From contig CAKRRU010000041.1 of NCBI GenBank assembly GCA_934394515.1, forward strand, positions 1-19,579: DNA of 19,579 nucleotides, read 5' to 3'. Under the pieces are notes generated by a model that had not been told where the DNA came from, did no database searches, and saw nothing but the letters and a program-made list of their open reading frames with translations. Position numbers and translations under genes: made by a program. Origin of the DNA: an uncultured Acetatifactor sp. (GTDB lineage: Bacteria > Bacillota > Clostridia > Lachnospirales > Lachnospiraceae). Positions 8,189 through 16,900 of the stretch are shown here, piece after piece (positions within the stretch are counted from its first letter, which is position 1; each line of letters begins with the position of its first letter).

Positions 8189-9757
8189 TTACCCGGTTAT
8201 CACTATCATAGGCTTGGCTACCGGTTTTATATCGGCTATTCTCCGGGCATCCTCTAACGTATATTTTTCATTCAGTTGCTTTAATTTGTCGGGTTCTATA
8301 AACGTCAGTTCCCTGTCACTAATGAAAAATCCCTCCTGTTTCAGACTATTCTTTAATATTTCACTTCTTTTTTGATTATATTGATTTAATTTGCAGTATT
8401 CATCAAAAACACTTTTGCTAAATATATGTGTATTGGCTATCTTTGAAATGTATTTGGTAATATCGGGGACATCCTTATGAGGATATATTTTTTCGCCTTT
8501 TTCCATTTCCTCATAGATCCATTCACAGAAATCCTCATCCAATAAGAATTTCGCCTTATCGAATTGCGCATCCAGATACAGATCCTGTATCCCAAGCACC
8601 ATATAGGCATGCTGCGACCTACACCGGTTAAACGGCTGATACCCCACCGGTATCACATGCTTTTCCATGGATTGATATTCCGAATTTTCCCCACAATTAT
8701 TTTTTGCAGGTTCCACTACCAGCCACATCAGATCTTCTATCTCCATCCTTGCCGTATAAATCATTCCATACCGGGAATCTCCACCTATTTCAGTCACATT
8801 GGGTCTGGAATCCTTTTTCTCAAAATCACACTTTCTGAGAGGCTCCCATCTGCTAAATGAATCTTCCTGTTTCCACTTACAACACGCAAAAAAGAGGGCC
8901 GTTTTTATATCACCGGTAATATCCAGCATATGCGTGGGCAATCCATAATGCTGCATAATCGCCATGTAAGAAACATCGCTGATTTGTCTGGACCACTGCA
9001 ATGGTGCCTCCATCTGATCCAACAGTTTGCCACACTCATCGTATCTCATTTTGGTCACTGCCCGGAATATCTCCGGTGACAAATTTCCGGTGCTCCTGTA
9101 AATACTCGGTTTCGAAGAGCCGTAATATGCATTCTCACCTCGCCAGAAAAGTTTTCCTCTCGGCTGTGTAATCATTGTCCCCACACCGGGATAGGTACAC
9201 AATAAACCATCTAGGTAAAAAGGAACCATCAAATTAACAACCATCGAAAGAAGCCTGATGGTATTTTCGTCCGACAAAACTTGCGCCCTGATTTTTTTCC
9301 GTTCTTCTTTTTCTTCGGGAAATACTACGTAATACTCATTGAGAGAAATCCCGCTCTCTCCCGGAAATACCCCCAATATCTCCGCAGCCTGTGCCAGCAA
9401 CTGCACATTCTGGGTATTACACCAGTTCTGATACAGTTCACATGCCTTTGCGGCCATCCTTTGATTCTGCTCTTCAAATTGCATTGCAGCCCGCAAATGA
9501 TCTGTAGTAATTTCCAGTACATTTTCTATCTTATCGGCGAATAATGTCGAATGCTTTCTTTCCTCTGACCGCAAATAGATTCCCAGATTTTTGTTCCAGT
9601 CCGCCATATCCCCATATAAAGTCTTTAAATGTTGTTGAATGATATAAAGCACATTACGATAGGATAACGTTACCCCTGAATTACCAAGCGTCATTTGCTG
9701 TGCCAGTTGTTTTTCCCATGGTGTTTTATTCAATTCCTCTACGGTTGGATGATACAT
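8189..9757 (-). CDS. FRG-domain protein
   Basis: A 522-residue soluble protein. The FRG domain spans about 195-390: FWRGE (204-208) corresponds to the name-giving FRG(Q/E) motif, SIYR follows at 218-221, then QHYGLPTHMLDIT (269-281), ALFFACCKW (287-295) and, further on, NRCRSQHAYMV (377-387), as expected of the family. The N-terminal 190 residues look mostly helical and the C-terminal 100 or so are unassigned. The domain's biochemical activity is not established to my knowledge, although such proteins recur in accessory regions. I chose the ATG at 9757 because GAGGAGGAA precedes it; a longer frame would overlap the previous gene. It starts 13 bases after the zinc-ribbon nuclease-like gene, so the two are almost certainly cotranscribed and may act together. 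Confidence 0.85.
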   Translation of the reverse strand: MYHPTVEELNKTPWEKQLAQQMTLGNSGVTLSYRNVLYIIQQHLKTLYGDMADWNKNLGIYLRSEERKHSTLFADKIENVLEITTDHLRAAMQFEEQNQRMAAKACELYQNWCNTQNVQLLAQAAEILGVFPGESGISLNEYYVVFPEEKEERKKIRAQVLSDENTIRLLSMVVNLMVPFYLDGLLCTYPGVGTMITQPRGKLFWRGENAYYGSSKPSIYRSTGNLSPEIFRAVTKMRYDECGKLLDQMEAPLQWSRQISDVSYMAIMQHYGLPTHMLDITGDIKTALFFACCKWKQEDSFSRWEPLRKCDFEKKDSRPNVTEIGGDSRYGMIYTARMEIEDLMWLVVEPAKNNCGENSEYQSMEKHVIPVGYQPFNRCRSQHAYMVLGIQDLYLDAQFDKAKFLLDEDFCEWIYEEMEKGEKIYPHKDVPDITKYISKIANTHIFSKSVFDEYCKLNQYNQKRSEILKNSLKQEGFFISDRELTFIEPDKLKQLNEKYTLEDARRIADIKPVAKPMIVITG

Positions 9758-9770
9758 GCCGTTCCTCCTC

Positions 9771-11924
9771 TCAGTGTTTACTGCATTTCGGGCATTTGCC
9801 TTTTCCTCTGGTTCTTTCCACAATAACTGCTGTCCACTTCGTCTGGCAGATATGACACTTCCAGCCTGCTCTTTTTCCGGAACCGGCTGTCAGAAAATCA
9901 GGATTCAGGTTGCTGTTTTCCTCATAGTCCCAATCCTGCATCAGTTCCGGATGTGTCATGGTAATCGGCTGCTTTTTACTCAAAAGCTTCCTTTGTCTCG
10001 CTGCGACTCTGCTCTTTTCGGCACAAACTGGACAGCCCCGTCCATCATTTCTGGAGATCACCGTGGCTTCCCATTCATTTCCGCATTGTTTGCATTTCCA
10101 CCAAACTTTTTTCGTATATCCTGCCAAGATTTCATAGGGACTGACTGTATTCTTCTCCCAATCCCACGCTTCCAGCAGAGCGGGATTTTTCTCCGCAAGG
10201 CTTTCTCTGTCTTTTACCATCTTCCTTCTGGAATTTGCATATCGGATCTTCTTCCCACATTCCGGGCAGCCATTCCCCTCCGCCCGTCGGCGGATCATTG
10301 CCTTCCATTCACATCCGCACACAGGACAATGCCACCATGCTGTTTTCTCTGATCCAATGCTAAGTTTTGCCGGATCCAGCGTACTATTTTTCTCAAAATC
10401 CCATGATTTCAGCAGTCTTTCATTTGAAGTAATGTCATTGTATCCTTTTAAAGCAATACGATTTGCACAGATAGGACAACCATTTCCTCGATTTCTTGAA
10501 ACGATGGATGCATACCAGGAATGCCCTTTTTCACATCTCCACCATACTTTTTTACCGCTTCCGGCAGTCATTTTCTCCGGGGATATTTCATCATTCTTTT
10601 CATAATCCCATTCTTTTGCAATTACGGGATTCACCGTTGCCAGATCGTTAAACCCTTGTAAAACCCGCATTCCGGAACAATAAGGGCACTTCCTACTGCT
10701 GATCTCATAAGAAACTGTACTCATCCATTCGTGACCGCAATCTCCCTGCCACCAGAATTTTTTACTGGACCCCACAGAAATATCTTCCGGCGTTACCCGG
10801 CCGTTCTTTGTGGGATGCCACATTTTCGCAATCTGAGGTGCCTTTTTCAAAATTGAATTTTCTTTCTCGCTGAATGCAATCAATGAATAAATCTCTGCCG
10901 CATCCCGTTCCGGATCCACCTCATCCTCTTTCATGTGTATCTCAACTGCGTATTTATCTGATAAATACTGATACAAAAAATAAATTGCATCCCTTAATCC
11001 ATTTCTGTCTTCCAGTCTGTAATCGAAAGACGAATCATTCAGTTCCGGACAGTCCTTCTCCCGTATCCGGACCAGTGCAATGTGATTTTCCTCACATTTC
11101 CGGTTTTTCCGAAGATCTCTGGCTATTCCATTTCCCTTAGAATGTCCGTAAGTTCCGTCATATTCAATTGCCAGACGATATTCCGGCAAATAAATATCCA
11201 GTTCATAAGGCGCTATGCTCTCGTCCCTATAGTTTGCCTCTACATTCTCTATATGTAAACGCAAATAATAGAGGATTGCCTTTTCCGGAAAAGATACCCT
11301 GCGTTCCTCTGAACATTTAGGGCATCCCGTTCCCTTGCTCCGGTCGCTGACAGTCGCCTTCCAATGATGCCCTCTTCTGCAATTCCACCATACCCTTTTT
11401 CTGCTAAAGCATGCACATTCTGACGGGTCAATCTCATTTCTGTCGTAGTCCCATTCCGACAGCAGCTCCGGGTGCTGTGATGCAATATCATTATAGGATT
11501 TTAAAACGATTCTATTCGCACACACCGGGCATCCCGTGCCACCATTTCTCTGAATCACACGTGCCTGCCATTCATGACCTTTATCACATTTCCACCAAAC
11601 TCTGTTTTTAGAGCCTGTCCCCACATCCGTAGGTTTCAGATTGCCGTTTTTCTCCCAATTCCACTCCGCTGCCAGTTCTTTGTTCAAGGTGGCCAGATCG
11701 TTGTATCCCGGCAAAATTCTTCTGTTATTGCAATAAGGACACCCCTGCCCTTTCGTTCTGCTTCGGATATCCATGCCGAAAGAATGCCCCTTCTCGCAGA
11801 TCCAATATACTTTTTTCTGAGAACCGGCAGTAACATCCTGCGGAGTAAGTCCATTGTTTTTCTCATAATCCCACTGCCTGATGAGGCCAGGATATAAAAC
11901 GGCTAAATTATTTGGTTTTGACAT
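9771..11924 (-). CDS. Eight-repeat zinc-ribbon protein with embedded Vsr/PD-(D/E)xK-like nuclease domain
   Basis: About 717 residues. Eight units of about 62-65 residues each contain a WD(Y/W/F)xxN motif, a WWxC knuckle and a closing CPxC, like the DUF4379 probable zinc ribbon. Units lie near 4-67, 76-136, 146-208, 358-418, 426-487, 496-557, 574-635 and 652-716. Between units three and four (about 211-330) is a nuclease-like domain with YELDIY (Asp243), AIEYDG (Glu254, Asp256), a nearby His261 and a leading Glu214, resembling Vsr-like members of the restriction-endonuclease fold. Catalysis is inferred. Start choice is uncertain: the strong GGAGGTG lies 15 bases before the ATG at 11924, 9 bases before an in-frame TTG at 11930, and overlaps a GTG at 11942. 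The likely role is nucleic-acid binding and cleavage with the downstream FRG protein; the target is unknown. Confidence 0.85.
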   Translation of the reverse strand: MSKPNNLAVLYPGLIRQWDYEKNNGLTPQDVTAGSQKKVYWICEKGHSFGMDIRSRTKGQGCPYCNNRRILPGYNDLATLNKELAAEWNWEKNGNLKPTDVGTGSKNRVWWKCDKGHEWQARVIQRNGGTGCPVCANRIVLKSYNDIASQHPELLSEWDYDRNEIDPSECACFSRKRVWWNCRRGHHWKATVSDRSKGTGCPKCSEERRVSFPEKAILYYLRLHIENVEANYRDESIAPYELDIYLPEYRLAIEYDGTYGHSKGNGIARDLRKNRKCEENHIALVRIREKDCPELNDSSFDYRLEDRNGLRDAIYFLYQYLSDKYAVEIHMKEDEVDPERDAAEIYSLIAFSEKENSILKKAPQIAKMWHPTKNGRVTPEDISVGSSKKFWWQGDCGHEWMSTVSYEISSRKCPYCSGMRVLQGFNDLATVNPVIAKEWDYEKNDEISPEKMTAGSGKKVWWRCEKGHSWYASIVSRNRGNGCPICANRIALKGYNDITSNERLLKSWDFEKNSTLDPAKLSIGSEKTAWWHCPVCGCEWKAMIRRRAEGNGCPECGKKIRYANSRRKMVKDRESLAEKNPALLEAWDWEKNTVSPYEILAGYTKKVWWKCKQCGNEWEATVISRNDGRGCPVCAEKSRVAARQRKLLSKKQPITMTHPELMQDWDYEENSNLNPDFLTAGSGKRAGWKCHICQTKWTAVIVERTRGKGKCPKCSKH

Positions 11925-11991
11925 ATTCAAGTATATTCTCACCTCCGCAGATCGCTATTAAATTACTGCCGTAAGGCATTCTTTTATTCCT

Positions 11992-11997
11992 ATTATA
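11992..11997 (-). promoter_or_regulatory. Candidate -10 element for the zinc-ribbon/FRG unit
   Basis: A perfect TATAAT on the minus strand about 70 bases upstream of the zinc-ribbon gene. No good -35 is seen at 16-18 bases, so activator dependence or a weak promoter is possible. The small hairpin TGCC-GTAA-GGCA at 11968-11979 lies in the expected leader. Confidence 0.35.
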
Positions 11998-12068
11998 CTT
12001 CATACTGCATCCCTTTTGCTTTTATTTATTTGTTAAATATCATTAGGATAATATAAACTGCGTAATAA

Positions 12069-12097
12069 TTGCGTTTTTCCATACAATATGTTATTAT
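12069..12097 (+). promoter_or_regulatory. Candidate promoter for pseB
   Basis: TTGCGT (12069-12074) and TATTAT (12092-12097) with a 17-base spacer, 34 bases before the pseB ATG. A second candidate just upstream is TTGTTA (12030-12035) with TATAAA (12052-12057) at 16 bases. Either would give a short leader; the surrounding sequence is AT-rich. Confidence 0.5.
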
Positions 12098-12131
12098 GAT
12101 AAAGAATTTGAGTTTTGAAAGTGAGGACATT

Positions 12132-13130
12132 ATGTTATTAGATAATAAATCCATTTTGATCACCGGCGGTACCGGCAGCTTCGGTAAAGCTTTTACCAAG
12201 TATGTATTGGATAATTACAATCCCAAAAAGATCATCATTTATTCCCGTGATGAATTCAAGCAGTTCATTATGCAGAACGAGTTCAAACAGTATGCGGACA
12301 AGCTTCGTTTCTTCATCGGCGATGTCAGAGACAAAGAGCGTCTGACCAGAGCATTTGAGGGTGTCGACTATGTCATCCACGCCGCAGCTCTGAAGCAGGT
12401 TCCCGCCTGCGAGTACAATCCCGCAGAAGCTATCAAGACCAACATCCACGGTGCGCAGAATGTTATCGATGCCGCACTGGATACCGGCGTCAAGAAAGTC
12501 GTTGCTTTATCTACCGATAAGGCCGTTAACCCCGTGAACCTGTATGGCGGTACCAAACTGGTATCCGATAAGCTGTTCATCGCTGCCAACGCTTATGCCG
12601 GAAGCAAGGACATCTGCTTCTCCATCGTTCGTTACGGCAACGTAGCCGGAAGCCGTGGATCCGTAATCCCGTTCTTCCATAACATTATCAAAAACGGCGG
12701 TACCGAACTTCCCATCACCGACTACCGCATGACCCGTTTCTGGATCAGCCTGCAGCAGGGTGTGGAGTTGGTAATTAAAGCATTGGAAGAATCCAAGGGC
12801 GGTGAGACCTTCATCTCCAAGATTCCTTCCTTTAAGATCACTGATCTTGCACAGGCAATGCTGCCCGGTTGTGAGATGCCTGAAGTCGGAATCCGTGAGG
12901 GCGAAAAGCTTCATGAGATCATGGTTACCGTGGAAGATTCCCTGAACACCTATGAATACGATAAGCACTTCATCGTATATCCCCAGATGGTATGGAGCGA
13001 ATCCAGACGTGCTGTTCCTACCGGCAAGAGAGTACCGGAAGGCTTCTCTTACAGCTCCGGTAATAATACCGAGTGGCTGAGCGTGGAACAGATTCGGGAA
13101 TTGTTAAAGACAATTGATTTGGAGAAATAA
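12132..13130 (+). CDS. pseB: UDP-N-acetylglucosamine 4,6-dehydratase (inverting), PseB
   Basis: A 332-residue short-chain dehydrogenase/reductase, standard PseB length. The NAD(P) motif GGTGSFG is at 12-18, YSRDEFKQ at 37-44, and the catalytic set in STDKAVNPVNLYGGTK gives Asp129, Lys130 and Tyr138. HAAALKQVPACEYNP is typical of the PseB/FlaA1 group. It converts UDP-GlcNAc to a 4-keto-6-deoxy sugar with C5 inversion, the substrate for PseC encoded near 1808-3007. The ATG at 12132 has GAGG 6 bases upstream; in-frame upstream ATGs lie over the promoter. It stands alone: a divergent gene to the left and a strong terminator to the right. Codons look more optimised (many CGT, GGT/GGC and AAG) than in the neighbouring zinc-ribbon gene, suggesting good expression. 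Exact role in glycan or flagellar decoration is unproven. Confidence 0.92.
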   Translation: MLLDNKSILITGGTGSFGKAFTKYVLDNYNPKKIIIYSRDEFKQFIMQNEFKQYADKLRFFIGDVRDKERLTRAFEGVDYVIHAAALKQVPACEYNPAEAIKTNIHGAQNVIDAALDTGVKKVVALSTDKAVNPVNLYGGTKLVSDKLFIAANAYAGSKDICFSIVRYGNVAGSRGSVIPFFHNIIKNGGTELPITDYRMTRFWISLQQGVELVIKALEESKGGETFISKIPSFKITDLAQAMLPGCEMPEVGIREGEKLHEIMVTVEDSLNTYEYDKHFIVYPQMVWSESRRAVPTGKRVPEGFSYSSGNNTEWLSVEQIRELLKTIDLEK

Positions 13131-13175
13131 AGATACAAGTTACCTGTCTTTATCATTCATAGACCGTTTGTAGCA

Positions 13176-13211
13176 ATAAAAATCCTCCTCTCATAAGAGG
13201 AGGATTTTTAT
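13176..13211. terminator. Bidirectional intrinsic terminator between pseB and the Ser/Asp-tailed protein gene
   Basis: A perfect 16-base stem (ATAAAAATCCTCCTCT and its complement) with a CATA loop. The A-run on one side and T-run on the other make it work on both strands, ending pseB from the left and the 13220-18121 unit from the right. Confidence 0.93.
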
Positions 13212-13219
13212 TATACCAT

Positions 13220-13945
13220 TTACAGCACTTCGTCTGTCCAACCTACATCTTCTCCATCTCCACTATCAGAAGAATCATCACCAGATCCACTATCGGAAGC
13301 ACCATTGTCTGAACTGCCATTATCCGAGCTACCGCTGTCGGAGGATCCGTTATTCGAACCGTTGTCATTCGAATTGTCGTTGTCATTGTTGGTTGTCTGC
13401 TGCTGTGCCGGTGCCGGCGTTGCCGCAGGTGCAACAGTAGTCACAGTGTTGTTGGTCGGTTTTACCGGCTGTGCTGCGGATTTCTCTGTTGCACTCTGTA
13501 CCTGGGACGCCGACGCCAATGCTGCTCCCGCCAGAATGCTCTGTTTTGCAAGAAGAGGTGAAATCTGCTCAACACTGAGGGTTCCGTTTTGTACCGCTTC
13601 CCGGTTCTGTGCGATCAATTCCTGCATTTTGTTTCTGCCTGCTAGGACAGGATCGGCCTGCTGCAATTCTTCTATAGGTGCTACGTCCACCCATTGTCCA
13701 TTTTCATCCTGCTGCTGTAATATTCCGTTCATAACACGTACCGTCTGTACATTGCCTGCTATAGCAGTTCCCTGTCGTCCCTGAACCACTTCTTCCGCCC
13801 ACGTGTCATTCTGCACATCCGCAAGCTGTGTCTGAAGCTTCACAGTCACCTGCCGGGAATGATACAATGCTGCTGCCAGTACAAATACCATTACCGACAG
13901 CACAAAGGTAAGAACGATCCATACCGTATTTTTCTTGCTTTTCAT
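13220..13945 (-). CDS. Membrane-anchored protein with Ser/Asp/Asn/Gly-rich tail
   Basis: A 241-residue protein of unknown function. Basic start MKSKK, one membrane segment (about 8-28), then a mostly helical outside region (about 30-150) with GNVQTVRVMNG and NGQWVDVAPI, an Ala/Pro/Thr linker (about 150-182), and a low-complexity acidic tail (184-233) built from SSDNG-like units. It ends WTDEVL with no LPxTG sorting signal. AGGAG precedes the ATG. It starts 29 bases after the M6 protease gene and is last in a three-gene transcript. The tail could span the wall or bind divalent cations, by analogy only. The domain between is not recognised. Confidence 0.75.
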   Translation of the reverse strand: MKSKKNTVWIVLTFVLSVMVFVLAAALYHSRQVTVKLQTQLADVQNDTWAEEVVQGRQGTAIAGNVQTVRVMNGILQQQDENGQWVDVAPIEELQQADPVLAGRNKMQELIAQNREAVQNGTLSVEQISPLLAKQSILAGAALASASQVQSATEKSAAQPVKPTNNTVTTVAPAATPAPAQQQTTNNDNDNSNDNGSNNGSSDSGSSDNGSSDNGASDSGSGDDSSDSGDGEDVGWTDEVL

Positions 13946-13974
13946 CTGTTATAACTCCTTTTATTCTTGACTTC

Positions 13975-16900
13975 CTACTTTTCTACCGTGTCTACAATAT
14001 TTTTCAAGAACTGGTATCCTGACGTTCCCGGTCTGAAATCTCCCCGATTCAGGATCTGTTTGCAGACCGTATACATGCTTCTTGACATTTCCGGTCCGTA
14101 GATCACTACCCTGCTGCCACCAGTTTCCATTACTGCATACGGCCGGAAAACATAGGCTGTGTCATAACGCTGTGGCGGAAGTCTCGTCAGTACATTTGCA
14201 AAATAGTCTCTTCCGTTGACCGTTCGAATCACTTTATTAAATACTCTACCGTTTTCAACATAATAAGTTCTGCCTCCTTGCAGCTTGTTACTTCCATAGA
14301 TCATAGGATAGCCTGCATGAAGGTCCGGGCGCATGATCAGCGTTCCCATTTCTGTAATGCGGTATCCTTCCAGACCGGAATCGCTGATCAACTGTGCCTT
14401 TTTCGCAGTATCAATACCAAAGGTACAACGCAGACCGGTATTTCCCGTATAGCGTACCGAGAATCCATGATAGGAAAACAGATCCTCAAACTCCGGAATC
14501 GCTGTTGCGGTATAATAACTGCCATTATAAGAAAGTCTCCAGACATACATACCTGTCGGTATACCGGATGCATTGTAGCGGCACATTAGTGCGGTCTCTG
14601 CTGTCGTCCCCAGCGGGCCGGTGCTTCCTATCGCCACCAGACGCTTCGATTCATCATTCTGCCAAGCTGTACTGGTATACTCCACGCCATCAATATAAAG
14701 CTTTGCGCTGCTGTCATACCCTGTAGGCAGCGTAAGGACAACATTTCCACTTCCGATCTCTGGAACAGGGGGCGGTGTTGGTGTTGGGTTCGGATCTGGA
14801 TCTGGCGTAGGGGTTGGGTTCGGATCTGGAGTGGGAGTGGGATTCGGATTCGGGTTCGGATCCGGGGTTCCTGCCACAGCCTTCATCTTACGTACCATCG
14901 TGCAATTTGCCAGAGAAGAAGATGCTACATACAAGGTTCCTCCTCCGCAAAAGGCTGCGAAAGCATTGGCATCACTGCTAATGGTATTGGCCAGCTCCGT
15001 CCATACTCCATTTTTCAGATACCGGGCCCGCAATACCGTTCCCTGATTCCAGATAATATACGGAATCTGATCCTTTACAATCAGCTGAAAACCGGTAGAC
15101 ATATCAATATCATTCAATGCCTGCTCTGTCCATGTGTTGCCGTCCCATGTCAGAAATACATTGTTCTGTCCGCCATTTTTTGCTGCTATATAAACCATAT
15201 TTCCAACAACACAGGCCTCCGCCTGATGCACTTTTTCCAGACTGTTAATGGTGTAAATATCGGTCCAGGTACTGCTTGCCGGGTCATAACATGCAACTCT
15301 GCCTTTTGCAGGCTCACCGGATGCAAAATAATCACTATATACCGCATACCATTTTCCCTGTCTGCAAAAAGCGGTGGGGTTGGCAATCTGTCCCTTTGAC
15401 ACGGTAATTGCCGGAAGTTCCGTTGATGTGCTGATATTTACGAGACGTAATTTACCCGAAACGCAGGAACGAACCCATACATTTCCATCCTCCAGCATAA
15501 GTGCCGCCTTAGCCGGGTAATAGCCAGTATCATAGGTATATTGCACGCTCCATTGTCCATCTGCATATCGTCCTACACTCAATGTCCCTGTTGCATCAAT
15601 ATACAACATATATACCTGTCCATTGGCATATAACACATCAAATACATCTGAACTATATTGTGTCGATGTTGTCGCTATATTTTTCCAGTCACCGCCATTT
15701 GAGGACTCATATAATGCTGCCTGCCCGTTGTAATTTCCGGCAAGGTACAGCCTGATTCCATCCTCGCTGCCAGTGATTGCCGGACACCGTAATCCGCTTA
15801 CCTCCTGTCCCTGCTGCAGCCAATAGGCGTCATCTTCCAGTTCCGGAAACTCCACATGAAAAGTGGCTGTTCCGTTTTCATAGCGCACATTGCTGATCAC
15901 AATTCCACTGTTGGACCCGTCATCGTAAAAAATAGTATCCTGCGTGCAGGGGGCATTCATGTCTGCACTGCCCAGTGTCGGCCGGGATGCAGTACCGACC
16001 GCTGCTTTTCGCACCGAACTCAACGGTGTTCCCGCATCATTTTTGTATGTCTCATAGGCTCCCCTGCTGTCCAATGTACCGGGACGAAAAACATACATAT
16101 AATTTTCTCCGGTAGCATTTGTATAGTCTGCCAGTGCTGTATTCACACGATATACGATCAGACCGGATTCCGGCAGTTCATATTCATAGCCACGGGTACC
16201 ATCTACTGCTGCGCCTGTCTTTACACGATATTCCACCACAAAAAATTGTGAAGAAGACAGTTTCGTCTTCAAGATATAAGCTCTGGTTCCACTGCTGTTC
16301 TCCGCTGGTACCAAAGTATAATCTCCGCTCTGGGTAACCACCGGGGTATCCGCTTCCGGAATCCAGCCGAGATCTTTTCTGGTATAAACCAATGGATAAT
16401 TCGCAGGTGCGGATACTGCCGCCATATGATCCCAGATTCCCACCGGTTCTCCCGTGTCTCCTGTGGTACGATACAGATCCGGTGCTCCCAGAGAATGCAA
16501 CAGTTCATGAGAAATCGTAGTATATCCCCAGTCATAGGCCATCCCGTTCTCGTCAATCCACAGGCGTGTAGAAGGTATCACATTATAGGCTGCAACTTTT
16601 TTCCCAAATAATTCCCATTGTCCTGCTCCATCTGCCTTATGTGGATAATACGGTCCACTTTTATCATCTTGTCCGGATCCTACTTTCACCAGAAAAGTCA
16701 CATTGTCAATACAGCCTTCCTGATTGCCGGTATCCAACCCTGTGATATTTGCAACCTGTCCGTGCTGGTATAAATCATTCACCTGATTTACCACTTCCGT
16801 GATAAACTGCGTCTCTGTATATTCCATACAACTTTTCGTAAGTGTTATCGGTACAAAAATGTTGTTGTTATCCTGCGGAAAGAAGCTGCTCACAGTCACT

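Noticed and set aside
7711..9757. Toxin-antitoxin pair formed by the XRE protein and FRG protein
   Set aside because: The genes are 133 bases apart, in toxin-first order without translational coupling, and the FRG gene is instead closely coupled to the zinc-ribbon gene; the idea is possible but unsupported.
9758..9823. N-terminal extension of the FRG protein
   Set aside because: It would overlap the 3' end of the zinc-ribbon gene, and the GAGGAGGAA site points to the ATG at 9757.
12069..12131. Upstream in-frame starts for pseB
   Set aside because: They overlap the likely promoter, and homologous PseB proteins begin close to the GGTGSFG motif, matching the ATG at 12132.
12507..12968. Minus-strand open frame of 153 codons inside pseB
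   Set aside because: It is antisense to a highly conserved enzyme gene and has no recognisable protein features.
14758..14871. CRISPR-like or intergenic repeat array
   Set aside because: The repeats are short, lack spacers and lie in frame within the M6 protease linker.
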